DNA of 64,000 nt from JAAYDY01 sp964500225. GTDB taxonomy: Bacteria > Planctomycetota > Phycisphaerae > FEN-1346 > JAACEH01. Each line of letters starts with the position of its first letter. The first letter of the stretch is position 1. A model generated the notes under the pieces. It saw only the letters and a program-made list of their open reading frames with translations. It ran no database searches and was not told the DNA's origin. Below are positions 52,407-61,884 of this stretch, piece by piece. Where the stretch lies: NCBI GenBank assembly GCA_964500225.1, contig CAZCOA010000003.1, positions 62,001-126,000 on the forward strand. Reading direction: 5' to 3'. A program made the translations under genes and the position numbers.

Positions 52407-53270
52407 TCAGCGGAAAATGGTCCGCATGCGCGGCGGTTCGTCGAACTGGTCGCGGTACACGCTCGGGTTGTAGAGCGCGAAATCGACCGGACGCAGGTAC
52501 TCCCACGGTCCGCCGCGCTGGAGAATCTCGACGAGTTTGTCGATCTGCTTCTGCGACTTGAACGCGGCAATGGCCTTGAGCTTGCGCTTCATGGCCGAGT
52601 CGGGGGCCTTGACGCGCAGCTTCGGCGGCGATGGGAAGTTGCAGTACACGGCCAGCTCGTGGATGTACGGCACGGTCTTCAGCGGCGGGCCCAACTCCGG
52701 CCAGATGGTGCCGCTGGCGTGGAAGCAGCTGATGAGCATCTCGCTATGCACCATGCGATGGTCCGGGTGCAGATCCGCCACCGTCGGCAGGAACACCTGG
52801 TTCGGCCGCAGCCGTCGCAGCAATTCCACGAACGTATGCTGGAGGCCCGTGTAGCCGTGACTCTGCACCGGGTCGCCTGGCACGGCCGGGCGGCGGCCGA
52901 TGTAACGCGCCAACTGGCAGTCCGGATAGCCCAGCCAGTGGATGTTCTCCTTGGGCACGCCTAGCAGCTTGTAGGCGGCGAAGGTCTCGCGGCGGCGGAT
53001 GTCGCTGATCGTATCCTTCTCTTCCAGCGAGCAGTAGCCCTGGGCTCCGTCGGTGACCACCGCCACGTCCACCGGCACGCCGTCGGCCAGGGCCGCCTGG
53101 ATCATCAACGCGCCGCCAATGGCCACGTCGTCGTCGTGCGGGCTGACGAACAGGAACCGTTCTTCCGCCGGGTTCCAGTGCCGCGACACCGACGCCAGGG
53201 TCGGTCCGACGCGCCGCTCGGATTCCACCAACCTCACAAACTCGAAACTTTCGTTCTTCTTCTTGGCCAT
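52407..53270 (-). CDS. PIG-L family N-acetylglucosaminyl deacetylase-like protein
   Basis: This 287-residue protein belongs to the PIG-L/LmbE zinc deacetylase family. The zinc and catalytic motif is FVSPHDDDVAIGG near residue 42 (usual form PHPDD), and the second motif HPDHRMVHSEMLI near residue 165 supplies the other ligand. Family members remove acetyl groups from GlcNAc-linked lipids or thiols such as bacillithiol precursors; the substrate here is unknown. The start at 53270 (MAKKKNE) has GAGG upstream. Transcription begins at a strong promoter about 100 bases upstream. Confidence 0.9.
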   Translation of the reverse strand: MAKKKNESFEFVRLVESERRVGPTLASVSRHWNPAEERFLFVSPHDDDVAIGGALMIQAALADGVPVDVAVVTDGAQGYCSLEEKDTISDIRRRETFAAYKLLGVPKENIHWLGYPDCQLARYIGRRPAVPGDPVQSHGYTGLQHTFVELLRRLRPNQVFLPTVADLHPDHRMVHSEMLISCFHASGTIWPELGPPLKTVPYIHELAVYCNFPSPPKLRVKAPDSAMKRKLKAIAAFKSQKQIDKLVEILQRGGPWEYLRPVDFALYNPSVYRDQFDEPPRMRTIFR

Positions 53271-53359
53271 GGTCACTCGCCCTCGCCTCGGTGAGTTGTT
53301 GTCACAGCCCTTCCCCATCGGTTCTTGCCGCCTCATGGGCCGTCGGGCCCAGTACCGCG

Positions 53360-53387
53360 ATTCTAGACGCGCCGGCGTCTGTGTCAA
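53360..53387 (-). promoter_or_regulatory. Promoter of the PIG-L gene
   Basis: TTGACA (53387-53382) and TAGAAT (53365-53360) on the minus strand are 16 bases apart, preceded by a run of T residues that may act as an UP element. Confidence 0.6.
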
Positions 53388-53438
53388 AAAAAAAGCTCCT
53401 GCCGGATTGGGCCGACCGTCACAGAGAGCGGCCGAGGG

Positions 53439-55838
53439 TCACCAGAGCGTCCGCACGAGGTTCCAGTGGAGGGCGGCGGTGGTTGCAGCGACGGCCAGCG
53501 ACAGCAGGACCGGCAGCCACCACCATCGCCGCACGCGGGCGAAGCGCGGCGCCAGCACGGTCCAGGCCGCTATGGCCGGCACGCCGACGGCCGCGGCCGC
53601 GAAGATCGGGACCAGGTCGCGCAGCACCAGGGTCTCGGCGCCCTCGGCCGGCTTCAGGCGGATGAGCAGCACGACGCCGGCCGCCGTCGTGCCCAGCCAT
53701 AGGACGGCCAGCAGCCCCTTGACGACGAGGCGGGCAACGGATTCTTTGCCTTCGGCGATGCGGCGGCGGATCGAGATCGGCTCGTTGAAGAACAGGTCCA
53801 ACACGCCGTGCTCGAGCAGGGCCCCGTGTTCGCCGAAGACGGGGACGAATCGGACGGCGCCGCCGGCCCAGCGGCCGGCCATCAGCCGCGCCAGCGCCGG
53901 GTACTTGGTCACCATCTGGACCGGGAAGCCGAGGTATCCGATGTATTTCCAGAAGGAGATCAGCGCCGCGACCCAAAAGTCCCGGAAGTTGCGTTTGGCA
54001 ATCATGACGCCGATGACGAACAGCCCGCGCGACACCGATCCGGGCGACACCGGCGTCACCTGGAACAGGGCCAGGATGCCGATGGCGTAGGCCATGGATT
54101 CCTGCCACGTCTTGCCCAGGTGGAACAGGGCGTAAACGGCGAAGAGGACCGACACGACCTGAGTGATCGGCAGGGTGGCCAGGTGCCCGGCCACGCAAAG
54201 CAGATAGGTGCGAATGTACGGATCGCCCGCCTTGGGCCGCAACTCGGCGTACTCGCGGTCGCTGAGCACGCCGTTGCGGTGGCCTTCGTCGATGATTTCC
54301 TCCAGCCATTTGCGGCGAAAGTTGGGGTCCTTCATGAACAGGATGAAGCCGCCGACGGCGCGTTTGACCGATTCCCAGGCGAAACGCGGTTCGGCCAAAA
54401 ACCGGTGCCACGACGGCGGCAACAGCGCCAGCGTGACCGCCTGCGGCCAGAACCGCAACGGTCGCTCGGCCAGGCGCACAATCGCGTCGTCGCTGCGGCG
54501 GCCCTGGCGGTGCCAGTCCTTCAACGCCTCGGCCTGTCGGGCACACAGGGCGTTGCGGAAGTAGGTCCAACTGCTCAGGGCCGAGGCCACATGGCGGCGG
54601 TACGTGTCCACCGCCCAGAGCCGGCGCAGGAACCGTCCGAGCAGCGGAATGGCACCGAGGAGGAAGAACGCCAGGAACGTCACGCGCGACGTGCGGAAGC
54701 CGGTCTCGTGCCTCTCGTCGCACAGGTGCCGCACGCGCCAGCTTCGAACAAACCCGTCGGCGATGGAAGCCCGCAGGTGCCTGTCCCACAGGGGCCGCAG
54801 ACCATGATGCGTCACATCGGGCAGGCTGGCGCGATAGGCCGGGTCGGTCTGCTGCAACTCGTCTAGCGCCGGCCGCAGGTCCTCGAAGCGGTCGGCGTGT
54901 TCACGGACGAAGGTCTCCAGTTGCCGCAGGTCGCCGCGGTCGAACTGGACCAGCGCGCCGCGGCGGAGGCCGGTCAGGATGAGTTTGACGTCGGCCGGGC
55001 TCATGGGCAGAAACGGCAGCAGGGCCAGTCCGGCCCGAAAATCGATCGCGCACAGACCGTCGGCGGGTCCGTCGCCGGCGTCGAGGCGTTTCAGGACGTT
55101 CGGTTGGCTCTTGGCAGTCCACCACTCGTATTGACGGGCGAATTCCGGCGCGCCCATGCGGTGCAGCAGGCGGACAAAGCGGGCCATGAACCATTTCTTG
55201 GCGGCGAATTCGGGGGACGACATCGCGGCGAAGTCGGGCGACGGGTCCTCCGGGTCGGCGTCGGCGCGGTCGAAGTAGCGGTCGTCGAGCTCGAATTTCC
55301 AGTTGCGGCCGGCGACCCATTCGTTGATTTCGGCATAGGAGCCCAGGCCCGGTTCGAAGAACGTGGCATAGGTGTCGCAGACGGCGTCGCCGCGGCCGAA
55401 CTCGATCTCGGCGGCGCGACGGATGAGCTTCTGCCAGAGGACGCCGCTGCGGGCGGCCGCCGGATGCACCTGGGCGGAGAAGGGGCCCTGGTAGGCCAGG
55501 CGATAGACGGCGTTACGAAACAGCAGCGCGAATCCGCTCGGCGGGATGAGGATTTTGACGGCGTAGGTGCGTCCGACTTCCAGGCCGGCGACGGGGCCGT
55601 CGGGGAACTCGGCGGCCTCGAGCCGCACGCGATAGACCTGTCCGGCGAAGCCGCCGCCGACGAACTTCTCGACGGTCATGCGGACGCGGCCGACGCGGGC
55701 CGGACAGACGCCGGTGGCCTGCACGTCGAAGATGTGGCCGGGGTCGTACCGGGTGTGCTTGGGGCGGCGCAGGGGCCCGCCCCGGTTGATCACGGCCTGA
55801 AGCCGTGCCAGAATGTCCGCTGAGGGGATTGACGTCAT
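53439..55838 (-). CDS. Kinase-like membrane protein, unrecognised family
   Basis: This 799-residue protein has an N-terminal cytoplasmic region resembling a protein-kinase N lobe: a glycine-rich loop VEKFVGGGFAGQVYRV near residue 55 and the Lys in RTYAVKILIPPSG near residue 90. Near residue 260 comes IDFRAGLALLPF, perhaps a DFG-like element, but no clear HRD loop is seen. The C-terminal half has several hydrophobic segments (TFLAFFLLGAIPLLGRFL, VVSVLFAVYALFHL, AVGVPAIAAWTVLAP) and so is membrane-anchored. I do not recognise the family; an UbiB-like or pseudokinase role is possible. It lies downstream of nothing on its strand and is divergent from an HDOD gene. Confidence 0.7.
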   Translation of the reverse strand: MTSIPSADILARLQAVINRGGPLRRPKHTRYDPGHIFDVQATGVCPARVGRVRMTVEKFVGGGFAGQVYRVRLEAAEFPDGPVAGLEVGRTYAVKILIPPSGFALLFRNAVYRLAYQGPFSAQVHPAAARSGVLWQKLIRRAAEIEFGRGDAVCDTYATFFEPGLGSYAEINEWVAGRNWKFELDDRYFDRADADPEDPSPDFAAMSSPEFAAKKWFMARFVRLLHRMGAPEFARQYEWWTAKSQPNVLKRLDAGDGPADGLCAIDFRAGLALLPFLPMSPADVKLILTGLRRGALVQFDRGDLRQLETFVREHADRFEDLRPALDELQQTDPAYRASLPDVTHHGLRPLWDRHLRASIADGFVRSWRVRHLCDERHETGFRTSRVTFLAFFLLGAIPLLGRFLRRLWAVDTYRRHVASALSSWTYFRNALCARQAEALKDWHRQGRRSDDAIVRLAERPLRFWPQAVTLALLPPSWHRFLAEPRFAWESVKRAVGGFILFMKDPNFRRKWLEEIIDEGHRNGVLSDREYAELRPKAGDPYIRTYLLCVAGHLATLPITQVVSVLFAVYALFHLGKTWQESMAYAIGILALFQVTPVSPGSVSRGLFVIGVMIAKRNFRDFWVAALISFWKYIGYLGFPVQMVTKYPALARLMAGRWAGGAVRFVPVFGEHGALLEHGVLDLFFNEPISIRRRIAEGKESVARLVVKGLLAVLWLGTTAAGVVLLIRLKPAEGAETLVLRDLVPIFAAAAVGVPAIAAWTVLAPRFARVRRWWWLPVLLSLAVAATTAALHWNLVRTLW

Positions 55839-55973
55839 AGGATTCAGGTTGCCTTCCAGGGGTCGATGTGCCGCCGCAGCGGCTCCAAATCGGGCTGACA
55901 CCCTATCTGATCGGCGTTTTCATGTCAAGCAGGACAGCAAAAGTCGTATCGGCCAGGTTGACTGCGACGGCTA

Positions 55974-56001
55974 TTGCATTCTTCGGGTCATGCCCTATAA
56001 T
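55974..56001 (+). promoter_or_regulatory. Promoter of the HDOD gene
   Basis: TTGCAT (55974-55979) and a perfect TATAAT (55996-56001) are 16 bases apart. The leader is about 36 bases and contains GGAGAAAGG before the ATG. Confidence 0.65.
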
Positions 56002-56043
56002 CGGGGCCGTTGTGACCGGGGCGTTGCTTCTACGGAGAAAGGC

Positions 56044-56907
56044 ATGGCTAAGCAAGACGTGGCCCGGCTGCTCGAACGTGTCGCCGAACTCAACACGCTT
56101 CCTGAAGTCACGCAACGCATCCTGAGCATCACGGAAGACCCCGATTCATCGGCTCGGGATTTGAACGAAGTGCTGAAGCACGACATGGCCCTGTCGGCCA
56201 AGTTGCTGCGCGTGGTCAACTCGGCGTTCTACGGGCTTCCCGGTCGCGTGAGCGACTTGGACCGCGCGATCGTGCTGCTGGGATTCCAGGCGGTGCGCAA
56301 CCTGGCCGTGGCGGCCACGATGGCCTCGCTGTTTACCGGCGAGGGCAAGAGCATTCCGGGGTTCAGCGCCAAGCGGCTGTGGCTTCACAGCATTGCCACG
56401 GCCGTAACATCGCGGAACCTGGTCAACGTGGCCGGTTTCCGCAGCCTGCGCGAAGAGGCGTTCCTGGCCGGCGTCATCCACGACATCGGCATCCTGGTCG
56501 AGTATCAGTTCGCCGCCGACCGGTTCGCCCAGGCGGTGGCGGGCCTCGGGACCGGCAAGTCGCTGGTCCAGTCCGAAATGGCCGTCTTCGAGATGACGCA
56601 CCAGCAGATCGGCCAGGCCCTGGCCGAGGTCTGGAAGTTCCCGCGGAACATGCAGTTCGTGACCGGCTATCACCACAAGCCGATTCGCCTGGCCGACGAG
56701 CACCGGCTGCTGCCGGTCGTCGTGGCCCTGGCGGAGCACGTGGCCAACGACTGCGGCTTCACCTTTCTGGAGTCGGCCGACGAGGCCGAGCCCGCCGACG
56801 TGGCCGCCCTCTGCGGGGTTGTTAATGTCGGCGACAAGGACCTGATGGCAATGCGAGAAACCCTGCCCGCTATGGTGGAACAAGCCAGTGGTTGGCTTGA
56901 AGTGTAA
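56044..56907 (+). CDS. HDOD domain protein
   Basis: This 287-residue protein is the third HDOD protein in the window. LNTLPEVTQRILSITEDPDS, VLKHDMALSAKLLRVVNSAFYG and LDRAIVLLGFQAVRNLAVAA give the family signature, and FLAGVIHDIGILVEYQF near residue 150 keeps an HDIG-like motif, unlike the other two copies, so it may retain metal binding. GGAGAAAGGC precedes the ATG. It lies 36 bases before the class V aminotransferase gene, but the two are functionally different. Confidence 0.93.
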   Translation: MAKQDVARLLERVAELNTLPEVTQRILSITEDPDSSARDLNEVLKHDMALSAKLLRVVNSAFYGLPGRVSDLDRAIVLLGFQAVRNLAVAATMASLFTGEGKSIPGFSAKRLWLHSIATAVTSRNLVNVAGFRSLREEAFLAGVIHDIGILVEYQFAADRFAQAVAGLGTGKSLVQSEMAVFEMTHQQIGQALAEVWKFPRNMQFVTGYHHKPIRLADEHRLLPVVVALAEHVANDCGFTFLESADEAEPADVAALCGVVNVGDKDLMAMRETLPAMVEQASGWLEV

Positions 56908-56943
56908 GCGGGCTGTTACCCCTCTGAAGTAAAGGATACGACC

Positions 56944-58080
56944 GTGTACAAGAAACGACTGTACGCCCCCGGGCCGACGGAGGTCCCGCCCGAGGTGCTG
57001 CTGGAGCTGGCGCGACCTGTGACGCACCATCGAACAGCAGAGTTCCGAGCCCTCCTGGGCGAGGTGACGGAACTGCTGAAATACGTGTTCCAGACGTCGC
57101 GCGACGTCTATACGATCACAGGTTCCGGCAGTGCGGCCATGGAAGCCGCGGTGGTCAACGTCGTCGGCGCCGGCGAGAAGATGCTGGCCGTCGTCGGCGG
57201 CAAATTCGGCGAACGTTGGGCCGAGCTCGGCAAGGCCGTCGGCGCCGAGGTTATCACGATGAATGTCGAGTGGGGCACCGCCGCCGATCCGCAGCAGATC
57301 GCCGACGTCCTGAAGAAGCACCCCGACATCGTCGCCGTCTATGTGACGCACAGCGAGACGTCCACCGCCACGGCCATCGACCTGAAGGCCATTGCCGGCA
57401 TTGTCGGCAAGACGGACGCCGTCCTGGTCGCCGACTGCATCACGTCGATCGGCGCCCTGGAGATGCGCATGGACGACTGGGGCGTGGACATCCCGGTCAC
57501 CGGCTCGCAGAAGGCGCTGATGTTGCCGCCGGGCCTGGCCATGCTGGCGTGCAGCGAAAAGGCCGCCGCCAAGATCGCCAAAACGAAGAATCCGTCCTAT
57601 TACCTGAAGATTCCGGCCTATGCCAAGAATCTGCCCAAGGGCGATACGCCCTACACGCCGGCCAATACGCTGATCCTGGCGCTGAAGACGTCGCTGGACA
57701 TGATCCGCGCGCAGGGCCTGGAGAACATCTGGGCCGAGACGAGCCTGCGGGCCCGCGCGATGCGCGAGGCCGCCCAGGCACTGGGGCTGAAAATCTATAG
57801 CCGCAGCCCCAGCGACAGCGTGACGGCCATCTGCGTTCCCGACGGCGTGGACGGCAAGGCGCTGCCGAAGAAGCTGGCCAAGGACTACGGCCTGCGCATC
57901 GCCGGCGGCCAGTCGCAGTTGGAGGGCAAGATCGTCCGCTTCAGCCACATGGGCTACGTGGACAATTTCGACACGCTGGCGCAGGTGGCAGGGCTGGAGA
58001 TGGCCCTGCGGGACCTGGGGGCGAAGGTCGAGATCGGCCGCGGCGTGGCGGCTGCTCAGAAAGTGATCGCCGGCGTCTGA
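56944..58080 (+). CDS. Class V aminotransferase (phosphoserine/serine-glyoxylate type)
   Basis: This 378-residue PLP enzyme has the small class V fold. LYAPGPTEVPPEVLLEL opens the protein, YTITGSGSAAMEAAVVNV binds the phosphate, DCITSIGALEM supplies the Asp for the ring nitrogen, and the PLP lysine is in TGSQKALMLPPG near residue 190. Members act on serine-glyoxylate, alanine-glyoxylate or phosphoserine. It lies 86 bases upstream of serA, a pairing that suggests the second step of serine synthesis. The GTG start has AAAGGA upstream. Confidence 0.92.
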   Translation: MYKKRLYAPGPTEVPPEVLLELARPVTHHRTAEFRALLGEVTELLKYVFQTSRDVYTITGSGSAAMEAAVVNVVGAGEKMLAVVGGKFGERWAELGKAVGAEVITMNVEWGTAADPQQIADVLKKHPDIVAVYVTHSETSTATAIDLKAIAGIVGKTDAVLVADCITSIGALEMRMDDWGVDIPVTGSQKALMLPPGLAMLACSEKAAAKIAKTKNPSYYLKIPAYAKNLPKGDTPYTPANTLILALKTSLDMIRAQGLENIWAETSLRARAMREAAQALGLKIYSRSPSDSVTAICVPDGVDGKALPKKLAKDYGLRIAGGQSQLEGKIVRFSHMGYVDNFDTLAQVAGLEMALRDLGAKVEIGRGVAAAQKVIAGV

Positions 58081-58166
58081 CCGCGGCGAACCAAACGCAA
58101 CGACGGCGCCCCGGCGCCTGCCGGGACGCATAGAAAGAGTGCCTCGGCACTCGGGAGTACGTGACC

Positions 58167-59795
58167 ATGGCAAAAGCCAAACCGAAGTTGAAAGTGCTGG
58201 TCAGCGACAGCTTGCCCCCCGAGGGGCTGAAGATCCTCACCAACGAGAAGAGTTTCCAGGTGGACGACCGGCCCGGCCTGTCCGTGGACGAGTTGAAGTC
58301 GATCATCGGACAGTACGACGGCATCGTGATCCGCAGCGCCACGAAGCTGACGGCCGACGTGCTGAAGGAGGCGACGAACCTGAAGGCCATCGCCCGCGCG
58401 GGCGTGGGCGTGGACAACGTGGACGTGCCGACGGCGACGCAACTGGGCATCGTCGTCATGAATACGCCCGATGCCAACACGATCTCGACCGCCGAGCTGA
58501 CGATGGCGCTATTGCTGGCACTGGCCCGCAAGATTCACCTGGCGTCGGCCAGTCTCAAGGCCGGCCAGTGGGATCGCAAGTCGTTCAAGGGGACGCAACT
58601 GGCCGGCAAGACCCTGGGTGTCATCGGCCTCGGCCGCATCGGCACCGCCGTTGCTCGGCGGGCCCTGGGCTTCGAGATGAAGGTTCTCGGGTACGATCCC
58701 TTCTTCGCCGGCAGCAAGGACCTCGAACAGCGCATTACGGTCGTCAAGAATCTGGACGACGTGTTGACGAAGGCCGACATCATCACGGTCCACGTGCCGA
58801 AGACCGAAGAGACGATGGGCATGATCGGGGCCGAGCAGATCGCGAAAATGAAAAAGGGCGTGATGCTCATCAACGCCGCCCGCGGCGGCATCATCGACGA
58901 GGGGGCGCTCTACGACGCCCTCGAGAGCGGCAAGGTGGCCGGCGCCGCCCTGGACGTCTTCGTCAAGGAGCCGCCCGAGGACCGTCGCCTGGCCGATCAT
59001 CCGAAGGTGCTCGCCGTGCCGCACCTCGGGGCCCAGACGGCCGAGGCCCAGTTGCTCGTGGCCCAGGAGGCGGCGCAGATCATGGCCGACTTCCTCACCG
59101 GCCGCGGCATGGCCAACGCCGTCAACATGCCGGCCATCGACTTCGCCAGGGCCGGGGAGTTGCGGCCGTACCTGCAACTCGGCCAGCGGCTCGGCATGCT
59201 CCTGGGCGAACTGAACCGCGGACGCATGAAAAAGCTCACCGTCAACTATGGCGGCGCCGTCTGCGAGCTGCCATACCGCCAGGCCACCATCGCTATCGTC
59301 ATGGGCCTGTTGCACGGCCGCGTGAACGAGCGGATGACGATGGTCAACGCCCTGCTGGTGGCCAAGGACAAGGGAATCGAAGTGGTCGAGACCCTGACGG
59401 AGGAGCACTGCTCTTACGTCACGGCCGTAGAGGGGGTCATCGAGAGCGACAAGGAAACCCACTCGATGGTCGGCACGCTCCTGGGCGGCAGCCATCCGCG
59501 CATCGTCCGCGTGGACGGCATCGACGTGGAAGTGCCCCCCGAGGGCAACATCCTCATCACGTTCCACGAGGACCGGCCGGGCGTCATCGGCCACACCGGC
59601 ACCGTGCTGGCCGAGCAGGGCGTCAACATCGCCTACATGACCTGCGGCCGCCAGGGCGAACGCGGCCAGGAGGCCACGCTCTTTATCACCCTCGACAGCG
59701 CTCCGAAGGAGGGCACCCTGGCTGCCCTCGGCGCCATCAAGGGCATGCATCGCGTGCTGCACGTGGCTCTGCCGCCGCTTGACGTGGCCGAGTGA
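58167..59795 (+). CDS. serA: D-3-phosphoglycerate dehydrogenase
   Basis: This 542-residue enzyme oxidises 3-phosphoglycerate in serine synthesis. The Rossmann motif is GVIGLGRIGTAVARR, the catalytic Arg is in NAARGGIIDEGAL, Glu in FVKEPPEDRRL and His in VPHLGAQTAEAQ, where the usual Ser is Gln. An intervening domain follows and the C-terminal ACT domain (ILITFHEDRPGVIGHTGTVL) binds serine for feedback control. The ATG at 58167 is preferred to a GTG two codons earlier. It follows an aminotransferase gene and is closed by a terminator. Confidence 0.96.
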   Translation: MAKAKPKLKVLVSDSLPPEGLKILTNEKSFQVDDRPGLSVDELKSIIGQYDGIVIRSATKLTADVLKEATNLKAIARAGVGVDNVDVPTATQLGIVVMNTPDANTISTAELTMALLLALARKIHLASASLKAGQWDRKSFKGTQLAGKTLGVIGLGRIGTAVARRALGFEMKVLGYDPFFAGSKDLEQRITVVKNLDDVLTKADIITVHVPKTEETMGMIGAEQIAKMKKGVMLINAARGGIIDEGALYDALESGKVAGAALDVFVKEPPEDRRLADHPKVLAVPHLGAQTAEAQLLVAQEAAQIMADFLTGRGMANAVNMPAIDFARAGELRPYLQLGQRLGMLLGELNRGRMKKLTVNYGGAVCELPYRQATIAIVMGLLHGRVNERMTMVNALLVAKDKGIEVVETLTEEHCSYVTAVEGVIESDKETHSMVGTLLGGSHPRIVRVDGIDVEVPPEGNILITFHEDRPGVIGHTGTVLAEQGVNIAYMTCGRQGERGQEATLFITLDSAPKEGTLAALGAIKGMHRVLHVALPPLDVAE

Positions 59796-59808
59796 GCATG
59801 ATTCAATG

Positions 59809-59849
59809 ACGACCTGCGGGGGCGGTTGCCGGCCTCGCAGGTCGTTTTC
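59809..59849 (+). terminator. Intrinsic terminator of the serine operon
   Basis: ACGACCTGCG pairs with CGCAGGTCGT (59809-59818 with 59836-59845) with a 17-base loop and a short T run. It lies 13 bases after the serA stop. Confidence 0.8.
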
Positions 59850-59863
59850 TGCGCACAAGGTGC

Positions 59864-59892
59864 AGGACAAACGGCGGGTTGATGCGTATCAT
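59864..59892 (+). promoter_or_regulatory. Possible promoter of the tetraheme lipoprotein gene
   Basis: AGGACA (59864-59869) and TATCAT (59887-59892) are 17 bases apart; the -35 match is moderate. Confidence 0.35.
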
Positions 59893-59986
59893 AGGACAGC
59901 CGTCGGCCCGCTGCCGCGATGCGGCAATAAGGGGCCGGCGGCGGGGCCCTGATTCGACCGGACTGCCGGGGAACGGTGCATACCAC

Positions 59987-61522
59987 ATGATCTATCGTTG
60001 GGGAAGAATCGGTGTGGTCGTTGCGGCCGCGGTCCTGGCCGGGGCCGCCGCCTGGCTTGGCGCCTGCTCCGGCGCCTCCGACAACACCACGCCACCCGTC
60101 GAAACCGACCAGCCCGCGGCGGCGGATGCCGGACGGCAGCTTCAGCCGCATATGGGCGGTTCCGGACTGGTCCGTCTTCAGCCTGGCGAGACCGAGGCCC
60201 TCCTGATCTATAGCGGCGTAACCCACGGCACCCTCGAGGCCTGCGGATGCGACGGCAACATCGCCGGCGGCATGACCAAGGAACGCACCGTCGTCCGCTG
60301 GCTCCGCGAGAGCGGCCGCCCGGTGCTGCACGTCCATCCCGGCGACCTCATGCCCTACAAAGACCTGCCCGGCAAATCGCGCTACGTGGCCGAGGCGGCC
60401 GCCCTCATCGGCTACGACGCCATCGCCGTCGGCGACCAGGAACTGCGCGAGGGCCTCCCCATGTTCCGCGACCTGGCCTCGCAGTTTCGTCTGCCGTTCG
60501 TGGCCGCAAACCTCCGCGACGCCGAGGGCAAGCCACTGGCCCCGGCCTATGTCATCCGGACGCTGGCCGGCATCAAGGTCGGCATCTTTTCCATCGTCGC
60601 CGACGGCGGCGAGGGATGGTATGTCTTCGACGAGGCGGCCTTCCCCGAGGGCGTCACGCGGCGGCCGGTCCGCGAGGCCGTCGCCGAGGTGCTCGCCGAG
60701 CTGGACGGGAAGGTGGATTACGTGGTCCTGCTCAGCCAGCAGGACAAGAGCCTGGACTGCAAACTGGCCTACGAGTTTCCGCGGATCAACCTGATCGTCG
60801 GCGGCCACGACGAGAAAATGATCACGCACCCGATCCGCATCGGCAGCACCCTGGTCGTCAACGCGGGCGTCGCCGGCGACTTCGTGGGCATCGTGCGGCT
60901 CGGGATCGATCCGCGGCGGCACATCCGCGTCCTGGCCCACGAGTTCGGCGTCGCCGGCGGCACTGTGCCCAAAGACCCCGAGGTCGAGGCCATCTACGAG
61001 CGCTACGTCAAGGAACAGAACGTGCGACCGGAGGTCTACTCCAAGGACGACCCCGACGTGTTCCAGTCGTCCGAGACCTGCGAACCCTGCCACAAGGAGA
61101 TTTACAAGCAGCACATGACCACCAAGCACGCCCGCGCGTGGCAGGCTCTCGTGGACGCCAAACGCACCGAGGACCGCGAGTGCTGGAGCTGTCACACCAT
61201 GGGCTACCGCCGTCCCTCGGGCTTCAAGAGCATGGCCGAAACGCCCGAACTGGCCAACGTCTCGTGCCAGGCGTGCCACCCCGTGACCCACGACCACAAC
61301 GATCGCGGCATCAAGTCCGATCCGGATTTCCCGCTCAACCAGCGGGCCTGCGAACGGTGCCACACCGTCGTGACCAGCCCGGACTTCAACTTCTGGAAAA
61401 ACATCGAGGAAATCGATCACCACGACGTGAAAGAGAAGTCCAACGACCCGCCGCCCGGCTACAAACACTGGCTGGCGATGCCCGAGACCAAGGACGCCGC
61501 TCCCGCCGCACCGACCAAGTAG
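59987..61522 (+). CDS. Tetraheme c-type cytochrome with metallophosphatase-like domain, lipoprotein
   Basis: This 511-residue exported lipoprotein (hydrophobic leader ending in the lipobox LGAC) has two parts. Residues about 65-340 look like a 5'-nucleotidase-type metallophosphatase: LIYSGVTHGTLEACGCDGN, HVHPGDLM, NLIVGGHDEKMI. The C-terminal 150 residues hold four CxxCH haem sites (CEPCH, CWSCH, CQACH, CERCH) with spare His residues as likely distal ligands. It would sit in the periplasm or on the outer surface and take part in electron transfer; the phosphatase half may only be a fold. The start at 59987 is set by the signal peptide; its ribosome site is weak. Confidence 0.88.
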   Translation: MIYRWGRIGVVVAAAVLAGAAAWLGACSGASDNTTPPVETDQPAAADAGRQLQPHMGGSGLVRLQPGETEALLIYSGVTHGTLEACGCDGNIAGGMTKERTVVRWLRESGRPVLHVHPGDLMPYKDLPGKSRYVAEAAALIGYDAIAVGDQELREGLPMFRDLASQFRLPFVAANLRDAEGKPLAPAYVIRTLAGIKVGIFSIVADGGEGWYVFDEAAFPEGVTRRPVREAVAEVLAELDGKVDYVVLLSQQDKSLDCKLAYEFPRINLIVGGHDEKMITHPIRIGSTLVVNAGVAGDFVGIVRLGIDPRRHIRVLAHEFGVAGGTVPKDPEVEAIYERYVKEQNVRPEVYSKDDPDVFQSSETCEPCHKEIYKQHMTTKHARAWQALVDAKRTEDRECWSCHTMGYRRPSGFKSMAETPELANVSCQACHPVTHDHNDRGIKSDPDFPLNQRACERCHTVVTSPDFNFWKNIEEIDHHDVKEKSNDPPPGYKHWLAMPETKDAAPAAPTK

Positions 61523-61692
61523 GACAACGGCTTGCGAATTCCCCGTTCCTGCCCTCTCCAGCGGGAGAGGCCACGGCCACTCATCCCCTTGCCGCAGGGA
61601 CTCGGCATGACCAGCGAGCCGGGGAATTGACAGGGGGGTGTGAAAAGCTGTCAACAAGGGGGATTGGGTGGTGGAAAAAGTGTGTGGTCGAA

Positions 61693-61708
61693 CCACAAGA
61701 TATGGTAG
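61693..61708. promoter_or_regulatory. NrdR-box-like site
   Basis: CCACAAGATATGGTAG shares the AAGATAT-GT core of NrdR operators. It lies about 150 bases before the promoter at 61837. Confidence 0.35.
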
Positions 61709-61836
61709 AACGGCGACTTGGAGTTGAGTCGTTTTGGGACAAGTCAGATGATGCGTAAAACGTTAGAATGTCGCAAAAAAAGTCGTAAGAACGCGCAAGT
61801 GAAAGCATGTGGAGCATATCCGGCACATTATCCGGC

Positions 61837-61866
61837 TTGACACACTACATCCTGTGGTCGTATAGT
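61837..61866 (+). promoter_or_regulatory. Promoter of the nrdR-nrdD region
   Basis: TTGACA (61837-61842) and TATAGT (61861-61866) are 18 bases apart. Two direct repeats of TATCCGGC, 12 bases apart, abut the -35 box. Transcription would start near 61873, giving a leader of about 260 bases. Confidence 0.65.
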
Positions 61867-61884
61867 CTGCATGTGCATCATGCT

